DNA from: an uncultured Clostridia bacterium
GTDB lineage: Bacteria > Bacillota > Clostridia > Saccharofermentanales > Saccharofermentanaceae
Direction: 5' to 3'
Assembly: GCA_946407705.1 (NCBI GenBank)
Contig: CAMJPC010000001.1
Coordinates: 363,896-427,895, forward strand
Length of the DNA stretch: 64,000 nt
The position numbers were made by a program, and so were the translations under genes. Of this stretch, positions 29,172-39,054 are shown piece after piece (position 1 is the first letter of the stretch; the number at the start of each line of letters is the position of its first letter). The notes beneath the pieces are model-generated. The model was not told where the DNA came from and ran no database searches. It saw only the letters and a program-made list of their open reading frames with translations.

Positions 29172-30788
29172 TTATAGAAGCGGTGTCTGGTTGTGCTGGA
29201 GTCTCTCACTCTTGTCAATGTGGATGAACACATTGTGAAGGAGGTTGACGCTCGTCAGGATGACTTCACCCTGATTCAGCTTACGTACATGCTTGATGGA
29301 GTAATCGTCGAGGTGGCTCTCAACTGCCTTGATCTCATCGTTGAGCATGAGTCTGTGAATGAGGAGCGTACCGATCTGACCGAACAGGATGGGCGAAACG
29401 TCCTTCGGGTTCTGCGTTGTCAGATAGAGGAAGATACCCTTCTTACGTCCTTCTCTTGCAACGAGGGTAAGACCGCCGTGGAACTCTCTCTCGGAATACT
29501 GTGACTTGGCGTATCTGTGAACCTCATCGATGAAGAAGATGAACGGGTAGATGTTGTCCTGCTGGATAACGAAGTTGCATACGAGGTCGATGACCATGCC
29601 GCCGATACCTTCTGCGGCACCGAGCATGGATGTATCGATATAGAGGCTGACCTCAGGCATGTGGATGAAGTCATCGATTGCCTCGAGGAGATTGTACATT
29701 GAAGGATCGTTGGAGAAGAACGAGAGCAACCTTGTGTTTGTCATCTGATACTGGATCTTCTGAATGAGAGGGTTGTTCGCGTTAGCCTTGAGCATGTCGT
29801 AGCTGTACTTGAAGTTGTAGTTGTCGTCTCTTGCAGGCTCGGATACGGACTCAGCCTGGATCTGCTCAGGAAGGAGCGAGATGTCGAACTCTGTGTCGTT
29901 TGCGCCTACTGAAGCGAGAGCTTCCTGGACTTCCTCGATATCTTCACCGACCTTGTAGAAGCACTTGTCCTGACCGGTCTTGTGCATGTAACGGAGGGAT
30001 GTAATAGCCTCAGCGAGGATAGCGCCCTGGCTGTTGGAAGTAGTCTCGAAGAGTCTCTCCCACTCCTGCATCGTAACCTTACCCGGAGAGATCGTGGTAT
30101 CCACACCGAGGGTGAGCTTTGTGATCTCGTTGTCGGCGAATGCGTCCCTGTACTCGCCGGTAGGGTCGATGATCAAAGCCTTACGCTTGGTGGAAACGAC
30201 CTTATCGAGGATCGAGAGAGCAGTTGTGGACTTACCGCTGTTCGTAGCACCGATGCACATGACGTGACGGTTGAACAGTGTGCTGGGCTTTAATGTAACG
30301 GGAGCTGCGGTCCTGTTCAGATATCTTCCGAATGAAGGGAGTCTCTCCTCGTCATCGTGGGAGAACTCGAGGGAATGGAGGAAGATCTGATATGCAGCAT
30401 CAGGAGCAAGGTAAACCTTATCGAGGATACCGAGCGTCTGGAAACCTGCAAGATCGAACTTGGTTCCGTCAGGTCTCATGATCGCGATGGTATCGATGTT
30501 AAGTTCCTGATAGTCAGACGACTTCTCTGCGGTAGAGGACATCTCGAATATGCTCTTTCTTGAAGCCTTGTTCTCGAAAACCTCTCCGAGGAAAAGACCC
30601 AAAGTCGACTGGATGATTACGAAATAGTTGATGGTGTTAGGCAGGAAGGAATTGGTAAACCTTGATCTGTCAGACATGAGTTTTACATTATCGACCTGCG
30701 CAACGCAGCAGCTCCTGTAAACCTGTGTGACCTTGCCAATGTAGAAATCTTCTACGTTCTGCCCGTTGTACAGCTCTTCAATTGTCAT
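29172..30788 (-). CDS. HerA/DUF87-type ATPase
   Basis: Start at MTIEELYNGQ behind AGGAG; Walker A CIGATNSGKSTTAL, Walker B FIFFIDEVHRYA. Confidence 0.85.
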   Translation of the reverse strand: MTIEELYNGQNVEDFYIGKVTQVYRSCCVAQVDNVKLMSDRSRFTNSFLPNTINYFVIIQSTLGLFLGEVFENKASRKSIFEMSSTAEKSSDYQELNIDTIAIMRPDGTKFDLAGFQTLGILDKVYLAPDAAYQIFLHSLEFSHDDEERLPSFGRYLNRTAAPVTLKPSTLFNRHVMCIGATNSGKSTTALSILDKVVSTKRKALIIDPTGEYRDAFADNEITKLTLGVDTTISPGKVTMQEWERLFETTSNSQGAILAEAITSLRYMHKTGQDKCFYKVGEDIEEVQEALASVGANDTEFDISLLPEQIQAESVSEPARDDNYNFKYSYDMLKANANNPLIQKIQYQMTNTRLLSFFSNDPSMYNLLEAIDDFIHMPEVSLYIDTSMLGAAEGIGGMVIDLVCNFVIQQDNIYPFIFFIDEVHRYAKSQYSEREFHGGLTLVAREGRKKGIFLYLTTQNPKDVSPILFGQIGTLLIHRLMLNDEIKAVESHLDDYSIKHVRKLNQGEVILTSVNLLHNVFIHIDKSERLQHNQTPLL

Positions 30789-30946
30789 ACGCTTCTCCTG
30801 TTGCTTGCCTGCAAAGTAACTAAAGTGAGTTCGGATGATCACACCCAGACTCTTAACCTCTGAAAAGCAGTATAGCACATTTTTGCGCCCGTTGATTTAA
30901 GGATTGGTGAATTACTTAAAATAGATGCGAAAAAGATATTAACGTC

Positions 30947-31714
30947 TTATGACCCGAAGACCCAAAAGTGTGAAATGCCAAGCCATTCACGGACCCAGTA
31001 TGCCGGGATGAGGTTAATATCCGTCATGGAGGCGGCTGATGTCACCTCCCCTGCCCCCTGTGATCTCGCCATCAGGGATGCCCTGTAGACATGGAACTCA
31101 GAGGTAGCTATCGTGATGTCCCTGGAAAGGCCCATGGAATCGGTTATCTCAAATGCGTTTTTGATATTTTCAAACGTAGAGGTCGACTGGTCTTCGACTA
31201 TGATCCTGTCTTCGGAGATGCCCCTCTTGACCAGATATCTCTTCATGCCCTCGCCCTCCGAGATCACCTCGTCATCACCCTGACCGCCTGTCACGACGAC
31301 CGGGATGTCCGGATATTTCACAAGAAGATCGTAGGCGATGTCAAGCCTCTTCTTAAGCATGGGAGACGGTTCCTCGCCCCACAGCTGGCAGCCTAACACG
31401 ACCACCATGTTCGGCTTTTCGGGACGGTTAAGGCATGCCCTTATCATGTTGAAAGTAAGGAACGCCGCATAGCAGAAACAAAGTGCAAGGAATGCTGCCA
31501 GGACCCTAGTGATCACCTTGCCGCCCTTGGATCTCCTGAAGCCTTCGGTCTTGTCCCAGAAAACGGTGACGAGCAGTAAAACGCCCGATATCAAAAGTCC
31601 TGCTATGTTGCCGGAATTGAACACCGGAAGTGTTCCGAGAAACGCCAGCATTGTAATGATCTCAAGAACGATAAGAACGATCCTGAATGTCTTATGTCCA
31701 CCGGTTTTGGTCAA
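30947..31714 (-). CDS. YdcF/SanA/ElyC-type (DUF218) membrane protein
   Basis: TTG start at 31714 behind GGAGG; VVLGCQLWGEEPSPMLKKRLDIAYDLL, VVTGGQGDDEVISEGEGMKRYL. Confidence 0.88.
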   Translation of the reverse strand: MTKTGGHKTFRIVLIVLEIITMLAFLGTLPVFNSGNIAGLLISGVLLLVTVFWDKTEGFRRSKGGKVITRVLAAFLALCFCYAAFLTFNMIRACLNRPEKPNMVVVLGCQLWGEEPSPMLKKRLDIAYDLLVKYPDIPVVVTGGQGDDEVISEGEGMKRYLVKRGISEDRIIVEDQSTSTFENIKNAFEITDSMGLSRDITIATSEFHVYRASLMARSQGAGEVTSAASMTDINLIPAYWVREWLGISHFWVFGS

Positions 31715-31926
31715 GTCAAAACCTCCTTCCTTTCGATTAGATATTATCATTCATGTCCCCAGGCTTTGCGGCAAAACTCCACGCAAAAGGCAGTTCAGGC
31801 ATGAATGTATTGAAAATGTAACAGTCAATTGGGCTGAATACATCACGAAAAATTAACATTTTGTTTGCTTTGACGATTTTCATGCTTGATAAATCTGTTG
31901 TAACCTTTTAATAAGGAAAATGGCTT

Positions 31927-33843
31927 ATGAGAAAAAAGATCGCTGTATTTGTAAATGGTTACGGTATGGAACCCCTGAATGCTACGCTCCGGGGCATAAA
32001 GCGGTCTGAGTCTTTTTCCAACTATGATTTTTTCATTTTCGTAAGCTACGCATCCTACGATACTCCCGACAACTATAACCAGGGCGAGCTCAACATCTAC
32101 TCCCTCCCGAAGCTTAAGGATTACGATGCCGCGATCGTTTACACGAACGCGCTCAACAGCGTTGAGACAGGAATCGCCATCGTAAAGCGCGCGGTCAAGG
32201 CAGGCATCCCCGTCATCAGTATCGGAATCGATATCGAAGGAAGCATCTGCATAGACATCGATAACATCACAGGCATGAGAGAGATCGCAGAGCATCTCAT
32301 CGAAAAGCACGGCGTCAAGAGAGCGGCTTTCATCGCCGGATACATCGATCACCCTGAGAGTATCTGCAGACTCGAGACCGTTAAGAAGGTTTTCGAAGAA
32401 CATGATCTCAAGATCTTCGACAGCGATATCTACTACGGCAACTGGGGCAACGTGCTTACGACCGAGGCTACCGACAAGATCGCGGCAGATCCGAGCGGAC
32501 TGCCCGATGCGATAATATGCGCAAACGACATCATGGCACTCGCCTGCTCCACCGAGCTTACCAGACTCGGTTACGAACTGCCGAAAGACATTCTTGTTAC
32601 GGGCTACGACTGCATCTACAGCGGTCAGGCATTCTACCCGGTCCTCACAACGGTAACATCCGATTATGAGAGCATCGGGTTTAAGTGCATCAAGCTCCTT
32701 GACGCAGTCATGGAAGGCGCAGTGGTTCCCCATAAGGTCTTGATGAGGTCTAAGATCGTCATCGGCGAGAGCTGCGGATGCCACCAGGATGCGGAGTTTG
32801 ATATCAGAAGACGTCAGTTCGGACGAAACACTTATTCCGAGTCTCTTGACCGTAACTATCTCGAGACGAGCGAACGTGCTCTCACCAACCTCATAACCGA
32901 TTCGCCGGACTATGACAGCCTCAGGAATAACCTCAGGGCTCACTATGAAGCAGAGCACGATCTCATCGGCAACGATTTCTTCATCATCATCCATAACCTG
33001 TACATGAACAACGTCATGGCAAGTGATGAGGATGTTCACGAAGACGGCATAACCACGGCCGTTTCAACTACGGTTGCGATAAAAGACGGCAAGCTTATGG
33101 ACGAGATCTCTTCGGACAGGCACAACATCGTTCCCGGTTACGATCCCGAAGCCGGAACCAACCATATCTATTTCATCATGCCGCTTCATACCGGCAGGTT
33201 TAACTACGGTTACATGATCACCTCGGATAATGCGAGGATCATGCGCGAGCATCTTGATCTTAACGCTTATCTCGAGAAGCTGATGCTCGCTTTGAGGATC
33301 CAAAGGTCCAACATCCAGTTGCGAATCTATAACGACAGCCTCAAGGAGATCTCCGAGATCGACACCATGACCGGACTTTATAACCGTCTGGGTTATGAGA
33401 ACAAGGCCATCACCATCTATGAAGACAGCGTCAGGGGCGGCACTCTTCTCATGGTAATGTTCATCGACATCAACCTGATGAAGCGCATCAATGACGTTTT
33501 CGGACACATGAACGGTGACGCGGCGATAAGGCTTACGGCGAGCGCGATCAAGTCCAATCTCAAGAACGACATGATCGGCGTAAGGTTCGGCGGAGACGAG
33601 TTCATCGTGATCGGTAGCGTTGACACTCCCGATGAAGCCGAACAGCTTAAGGCAGCCATAAACCTCTCCATCGACAAGGTAAACAAGGATGGCATCTGGC
33701 CGTTCAGACTCTCGATAAGCTCGGGTTACATCTTAAGCGACAAGGATTCAAAGAAGCCTCTTTCCGAGTATATTAAAGATGCAGACAATCTCATGTACGA
33801 GACAAAGAAGAAGCTCCATGCGGAGCAGGGTGATCAACGATAA
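31927..33843 (+). CDS. LacI-type periplasmic-binding-fold domain (no HTH) fused to GGDEF
   Basis: MRKKIAVFVNGYGM...DAIICANDIMALACSTELTRLGYELPKDILVTGYDC; C-terminal VRFGGDEFIVIG. Confidence 0.9.
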   Translation: MRKKIAVFVNGYGMEPLNATLRGIKRSESFSNYDFFIFVSYASYDTPDNYNQGELNIYSLPKLKDYDAAIVYTNALNSVETGIAIVKRAVKAGIPVISIGIDIEGSICIDIDNITGMREIAEHLIEKHGVKRAAFIAGYIDHPESICRLETVKKVFEEHDLKIFDSDIYYGNWGNVLTTEATDKIAADPSGLPDAIICANDIMALACSTELTRLGYELPKDILVTGYDCIYSGQAFYPVLTTVTSDYESIGFKCIKLLDAVMEGAVVPHKVLMRSKIVIGESCGCHQDAEFDIRRRQFGRNTYSESLDRNYLETSERALTNLITDSPDYDSLRNNLRAHYEAEHDLIGNDFFIIIHNLYMNNVMASDEDVHEDGITTAVSTTVAIKDGKLMDEISSDRHNIVPGYDPEAGTNHIYFIMPLHTGRFNYGYMITSDNARIMREHLDLNAYLEKLMLALRIQRSNIQLRIYNDSLKEISEIDTMTGLYNRLGYENKAITIYEDSVRGGTLLMVMFIDINLMKRINDVFGHMNGDAAIRLTASAIKSNLKNDMIGVRFGGDEFIVIGSVDTPDEAEQLKAAINLSIDKVNKDGIWPFRLSISSGYILSDKDSKKPLSEYIKDADNLMYETKKKLHAEQGDQR

Positions 33844-33859
33844 TTAGAAAGGAATGCCT

Positions 33860-34834
33860 ATGGACTACTGGAACGGTTTAAAGATCGCAGAAGAGTTTTT
33901 CAACGAATACGGCAAGCCGATGCTTGACGAGAAGTTCCCCGAATACAAAGACAAGATTGCCGCAGGCCTTGCAGGTCAGGGCTCGGAATGTTTCGGTTAT
34001 GACGACGCCGTCTCCAGAGACCATGACTACGCTCCGGGATTCTGTCTCTGGATCCCCGAGTTCCTCAACAAGAAGATCGGCGACGATCTTCAGAAAGCTT
34101 ATGACGAACTTCCGATCAACGATTTTCTCGAAAAGCATAAGGAAGAGATCGGCCTCGAGCCCGGCGCAAGCCTCATGACAGGTGCAAGAAAGCACAGGGT
34201 CGGCGTTCACAGCATCGAGGAATTCTATACGGAGCGTACCGGTATCGAAGGCTTCCCCGAGAAGACCGAAGACTGGATCGAGACACCCATGATGTATCTC
34301 GCCGAAGCCGTCAACGGCAAGGTCTTTACGGATCCGCTCGGCAAGTTCACCGCCATCCGTGAGGCATGGGCAGGCTTCTACCCCGACAGCCTCATCAAGA
34401 AAAAAGTTGCCGCTAACTGCGGCATGGCCGGCAAGACCGGACAGTTCAATTACGAGCGTTCGATAAAGCGCGGCGACATTCAGGCTGCCCACGACTGCTG
34501 TGAGGAATTCATCCACAAGGCATCCGCTGCCATCTTCCTTTTGAACCGCACATACATGCCTTACTACAAGTGGCGTGCAAGAGCGATGAAGGATTTCAAG
34601 ATCTGCACCGAATCCGTAAAGCTCATGGAAAAGCTTACGCAACTCAACGAATCCAAGCACGAGAAGAAGACCGAACTGATCGAGAAGATCAGCATGGACA
34701 TCATCAAGGAACTCACTTCAAGAACATGGTCATGGGGTTACAGCGACTATCTGCTCGATCACGCCAAGAACATCATGACGATCATTCCTGACCGTGAGAT
34801 AGCTTCCTGGAATGTTTTCGTAGGCGAAGACTGA
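33860..34834 (+). CDS. DUF4037 domain-containing protein
   Basis: GLAGQGSECFGYDDAVSRDHDYAPGFCLWIPEF; alternative ATG at 33854. Confidence 0.82.
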   Translation: MDYWNGLKIAEEFFNEYGKPMLDEKFPEYKDKIAAGLAGQGSECFGYDDAVSRDHDYAPGFCLWIPEFLNKKIGDDLQKAYDELPINDFLEKHKEEIGLEPGASLMTGARKHRVGVHSIEEFYTERTGIEGFPEKTEDWIETPMMYLAEAVNGKVFTDPLGKFTAIREAWAGFYPDSLIKKKVAANCGMAGKTGQFNYERSIKRGDIQAAHDCCEEFIHKASAAIFLLNRTYMPYYKWRARAMKDFKICTESVKLMEKLTQLNESKHEKKTELIEKISMDIIKELTSRTWSWGYSDYLLDHAKNIMTIIPDREIASWNVFVGED

Positions 34835-34835
34835 T

Positions 34836-35426
34836 TCAGATCCCGTTATCCGTTTTTATCTGTTCGTCGTTTACCGCGGCGCCTTTCATCTTGCCCTGCC
34901 ATACCAGAGACAGGATCGAAAGCACAAACGGAAGCGTGGATACCAAGACGGCCATTATTATCGCGATACCGAACACGCTGTTATAGATCGCGATTATTAC
35001 GAGGATAACGGCTCCGATCATGAGGAACGAGTGAAATATCAGCCTTACGATATCAGCCGTTCTAATTATCTTTACTGTCTTTAACGGTTCTTCGCATTTC
35101 CTGGCGCGCCTGACCGAGATGAATCCGAACACCGCCGGCACGATGAGCGTCAAAGCGATAAGCATTACGATTATCCCCAAGATCACCAGCACGACCGAAA
35201 GAAGACCCGTTGCGAACATGCCGCCGGCCTTTGCGATGCTGATGGCAATGTTTACCGCATCGTCCTTATGAGTCAGTTGAGAATTGGCGATCTTATCGAT
35301 GCCCTTGCTTACGGCATTGCTCCATACGAAGAGCTTTACAGAAAGCCAAGTCGTTGCTCCGGTGCTGATCATGTCGATCAGCGATGAGCAGAGATTGAAT
35401 CCTTTGATGGTCTCGAGCCTGGTCAT
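34836..35426 (-). CDS. Integral membrane protein, unknown function
   Basis: 196 aa, about 4 hydrophobic segments. Confidence 0.6.
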   Translation of the reverse strand: MTRLETIKGFNLCSSLIDMISTGATTWLSVKLFVWSNAVSKGIDKIANSQLTHKDDAVNIAISIAKAGGMFATGLLSVVLVILGIIVMLIALTLIVPAVFGFISVRRARKCEEPLKTVKIIRTADIVRLIFHSFLMIGAVILVIIAIYNSVFGIAIIMAVLVSTLPFVLSILSLVWQGKMKGAAVNDEQIKTDNGI

Positions 35427-35576
35427 AGATCAGCTCCTCCTGTTCCCTTTTTCCATTTTATTATTATAAATCACGAAGGCCTCTGACGCACATATATATG
35501 GTAAAACAGAAGACATGTAACATTGTTACAGTTTCCGGGAAGAACAATGTTAACAACAGATTTGACAAAAATAACC

Positions 35577-35605
35577 TTGACAAAAAGCCACCGTAACTAT
35601 ATCTT
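35577..35605 (+). promoter_or_regulatory. Probable trp operon promoter
   Basis: TTGACA - 17 nt - TATCTT, just upstream of the T-box leader. Confidence 0.5.
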
Positions 35606-35624
35606 TTACCCAATAGATAAACCG

Positions 35625-35905
35625 TAGATTCGGAAGTAAAGATGTTTCGTGCACTTACAGAGAGTCCCGAGAGCTGAGATGGGATGGTACGCAGTTCATC
35701 ATAATGGTCCGATGAGGGCACAGTCAAAAGAAGCCATAAGGCGACTGAGTATTCTGTGACGGGTGGCACCGTTAAAAGGCCCGGGGTATGTTGGTACTCT
35801 AGTAAGTGCGCAAGAGATTGTGAATCAAGGTGGCACCGCGGATTATTGTTTAATTCGTCCTTGGAGAAGAAGCTGGTTCTTCTGCCGGGGACTTTTTTAT
35901 TGCCC
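35625..35905 (+). ncRNA. T-box riboswitch leader, tryptophan type
   Basis: AAGGTGGCACCGCGG (35827-35841), CAGAGAG...GCTGAGA stem I-like start, candidate UGG specifier at 35705-35707, terminator hairpin followed by TTTTTT near 35893. Confidence 0.9.
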
Positions 35906-35951
35906 GGAAAAAGAACCTCCGAAACGGTAAGACAACAAGGAGGAAAACAAG

Positions 35952-37427
35952 ATGAATTTCTATCCGGGCAAGGACGAGATCAAAGACATTCTCGCCACTA
36001 ATCCTGAATACAAATGCGCTCCCGTAAGATGTGAGATCATGTCTGACATCAGGACGCCCATCGAGGTGCTTAAGATAATAAAAGGTTTATCCAAGCACTC
36101 ATATATTCTCGAATCCGTCGAGAATCAGGAACGATGGGGACGCTATACCTTCTTGGGTTTTGACCCCACTCTCGACATCACATACATGAACGGAACTCTC
36201 GAGATCAACGGTGAGAACCGCAGCGAGACGATCGAGACTGACGATCCCGGCAAATACATGAGAGAGATCCTCTCTGAATACAAGTCTCCCGTGATCAAGG
36301 GAATGCCTTCCTTCACAGGCGGTCTTGTAGGTTATTTCGCTTACGATTACATCAAGCACGTCGAAAAGTCCCTTGATCTCGAATGCGTGGATGAAGGCAA
36401 CTTCAAAGACTGCGACCTCATGCTTTTCGATAAGGTCATCGCTTTCGACAATCTCATGCAGAAGATCATATTTGTCGGAAACGTAAGAGCTGACGACGTT
36501 GACAGCAGCTACGATGAGACATGCAGGGACTTAGAAAAGATCGCGGACATAGTAATAAACGGCAAACCAACTGATGAACCTTCCGGAAGACTTCTTTCCG
36601 AGGTAAGGCCCCTTTTCGACAAGGAAAGATACTGCGGGATGGTCGAGAAAGCCAAGTACCACATCAAGGAAGGCGACATCTTCCAGATCGTTCTTTCCAA
36701 CAGGCTTGAAGCTGACTACGAGGGCTCCATGCTCAACGTTTACAGAGTACTCCGTACGCTCAATCCCTCCCCTTACATGTTCTACTTTTCAGGCACGGAC
36801 GTGGAGGTTGCAGGCGCATCACCTGAGACACTGGTCAAGCTTGAGGACGGAGAACTCTACACCTTCCCTCTCGCAGGCACACGCCCCAGAGGAAAGAATG
36901 ACGAAGAAGACAAGGCGCTTGAAGCTGACCTTCTCGCAGACGAAAAGGAACTCGCAGAGCACAACATGCTCGTTGACTTAGGCCGTAATGACATCGGAAA
37001 GATCGCGAAGTTCGGCAGCGTTGAAGTAATGAAATATCATTCTATCGAGAGATTCTCACACGTAATGCACATCGGCTCTACCGTCAGAGGCAAGATCAGG
37101 GATGACAAGGACGCGTTCGACGCGATCGATGCCATCCTCCCTGCAGGAACTCTTTCGGGCGCTCCCAAGATCAAGGCATGCCAGCTGATAAACGAGCTCG
37201 AAAGAAACAAGCGCGGCATCTACGGCGGCGCGATCGGATACATCGATTTCGGCGGCAATCTTGATACTTGCATCGCGATAAGGCTCGCTTACAAGAAGAA
37301 CGGCAAGATCTACGTAAGATCGGGCGCAGGCATCGTATACGACTCCGTTCCCGAGAAGGAATATCAGGAATGCATCAACAAGGCAGCTGCGGTCGTCAAA
37401 GCGATCGAGAGCGCCAACGAGCTTTAA
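35952..37427 (+). CDS. trpE: Anthranilate synthase component I
   Basis: AGGAGG RBS; SPYMFYFSG, PLAGTRPRGK, DLGRNDIGKIA, GTLSGAPKIKA. Confidence 0.97.
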   Translation: MNFYPGKDEIKDILATNPEYKCAPVRCEIMSDIRTPIEVLKIIKGLSKHSYILESVENQERWGRYTFLGFDPTLDITYMNGTLEINGENRSETIETDDPGKYMREILSEYKSPVIKGMPSFTGGLVGYFAYDYIKHVEKSLDLECVDEGNFKDCDLMLFDKVIAFDNLMQKIIFVGNVRADDVDSSYDETCRDLEKIADIVINGKPTDEPSGRLLSEVRPLFDKERYCGMVEKAKYHIKEGDIFQIVLSNRLEADYEGSMLNVYRVLRTLNPSPYMFYFSGTDVEVAGASPETLVKLEDGELYTFPLAGTRPRGKNDEEDKALEADLLADEKELAEHNMLVDLGRNDIGKIAKFGSVEVMKYHSIERFSHVMHIGSTVRGKIRDDKDAFDAIDAILPAGTLSGAPKIKACQLINELERNKRGIYGGAIGYIDFGGNLDTCIAIRLAYKKNGKIYVRSGAGIVYDSVPEKEYQECINKAAAVVKAIESANEL

Positions 37428-37440
37428 GGAGGGCAACAGA

Positions 37441-38028
37441 ATGATTCTCATCATCGATAACTACGACAGCTTCTCCTACAACCTCTATCAGATGGTCGGA
37501 TCCATCGATCCTGACATCAAGGTCATCAGAAACGACGCGATGACTGCCGATGAAGTGCTCGCATTGAATCCCAAGGCGATCATCCTTTCACCCGGTCCCG
37601 GACGCCCGGCTGACGCAGGCATCTGCGAAGAGATCGCAGTAAAGGCCGCTGGCAAGGTCCCTGTTCTCGGAGTATGTCTCGGACATCAGGCGATCACCGA
37701 AGCATACGGCGGCGTGGTCGGATACGCAAAGCAGCTGATGCACGGCAAACAGTCCAGAGCCGAGATTGATGTGAGCAATGATCTTTTCAAGGGACTGTTC
37801 ATCGAGATCGATGTCGCAAGATATCACTCGCTCGCCGCCGAAGAAGCATCGCTTCCCGATGTGCTCAAAGTAATAGCGAGGACGAAGGACGGCGAGATAA
37901 TGGCGATCAAGCACAAGGATTACGACATCTACGGACTTCAGTTCCACCCCGAATCGATCCTTACACCCGAAGGTAAAAAGATATTACAGAATTTCATTAA
38001 CATAGCTGAGAGGAGAACAACAAAATGA
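37441..38028 (+). CDS. trpG: Anthranilate synthase glutamine amidotransferase component
   Basis: [36 protein letters not shown]. Confidence 0.97.
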   Translation: MILIIDNYDSFSYNLYQMVGSIDPDIKVIRNDAMTADEVLALNPKAIILSPGPGRPADAGICEEIAVKAAGKVPVLGVCLGHQAITEAYGGVVGYAKQLMHGKQSRAEIDVSNDLFKGLFIEIDVARYHSLAAEEASLPDVLKVIARTKDGEIMAIKHKDYDIYGLQFHPESILTPEGKKILQNFINIAERRTTK

Positions 38029-39050
38029 TCAAAGAAGCAATCGAAAAGATCGTAATGAAGCAGGACCTTACTTACGAAGAGGCATACACCGTCATGAACG
38101 AGATCATGAACGGAGAGACTACACCTACGCAGAACGCGGCATTCCTCGCTGCACTTTCCACAAAGAGCGCTAAGGCTGAGACGATCGACGAGATCACAGG
38201 CTGCGCCAAGGCAATGAGAGAGCACGCAACACCCCTCGATCATCCCGGAATGAAGACGCTCGAGATCGTAGGAACAGGCGGAGACCGCGCAGGAAGCTTC
38301 AACATCTCCACCACTTCCGCATTCGTTGCTGCAGCAGCTGGCGCAAACATCACCAAGCACGGCAACCGCGCAGCATCCTCCAAGTCAGGCACCGCCGACT
38401 GCCTTGAGGCACTCGGCGCAAACATCGCGCTTGAGCCCGAGCAGTGCTCCGCGCTCCTTAAGGATGCAGGCTTCTGCTTCCTTTTCGCTCAGAAGTATCA
38501 CTCATCAATGAAGTATGTCGGCGCCATCAGAAGAGAGCTCGGCTTCCGTACGGTCTTCAATATCCTGGGACCCATCACGAACCCCGCACATCCTGAAGGA
38601 TACCTGCTCGGCGTTTACGATGAATATCTCGTTGCAGTCATCGCGGAAGTTCTTAAGAACCTCGGTGCCGAAAGAGCAATGGTAGTCTACGGCCAGGACA
38701 AGCTCGACGAGATCTCCATCTCCGCACCCACCACGGTTGCAGAGCTCAAGGACGGCGTCATCACACAGTATGTCATCTCACCTGAGCAGTTCGGCATGCC
38801 TTTCGGAACAAAGGATGAGGTCGTAGGCGGCACACCCGAAGAGAACGCAGAGACAACAAGAAAGATCCTTTCCGGCGAGATCAAGGGCACAAAGCGCAAC
38901 GTCGTTCTTCTCAACGCAGGCTGCGCCATCTACGTCGCAGGCCTTGCAGATTCCATCGAAGATGGTATAAAGAAGGCCGGTGAAATGATCGATTCCGGCA
39001 AGGCTATCGAGACATTAAACAAGTTTGTTGATCTTTCAAACAAGGTGTAA
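38025..39050 (+). CDS. trpD: Anthranilate phosphoribosyltransferase
   Basis: [51 protein letters not shown]. Confidence 0.97.
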   Translation: MIKEAIEKIVMKQDLTYEEAYTVMNEIMNGETTPTQNAAFLAALSTKSAKAETIDEITGCAKAMREHATPLDHPGMKTLEIVGTGGDRAGSFNISTTSAFVAAAAGANITKHGNRAASSKSGTADCLEALGANIALEPEQCSALLKDAGFCFLFAQKYHSSMKYVGAIRRELGFRTVFNILGPITNPAHPEGYLLGVYDEYLVAVIAEVLKNLGAERAMVVYGQDKLDEISISAPTTVAELKDGVITQYVISPEQFGMPFGTKDEVVGGTPEENAETTRKILSGEIKGTKRNVVLLNAGCAIYVAGLADSIEDGIKKAGEMIDSGKAIETLNKFVDLSNKV

Positions 39051-39054
39051 GAAG

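Noticed and set aside
31843-33039. 398-aa minus-strand ORF antisense to the LacI-GGDEF gene
   Set aside because: Mirror-frame artefact of codon usage; low-complexity Val/Asp/Glu-rich translation with no family resemblance, while the plus strand encodes recognisable domains
35464-35769. 101-aa minus-strand ORF over the trp leader
   Set aside because: Lies on the complement of the promoter/T-box and has no supporting RBS or motif
35752-35772. Second T-box-like motif GACGGGTGGCACCGTTA upstream of the real T-box, suggesting a tandem T-box
   Set aside because: It lacks the AAGG...CGCGG context and its flanks pair (ACGG/CCGT), fitting an internal leader stem; there is only one terminator hairpin
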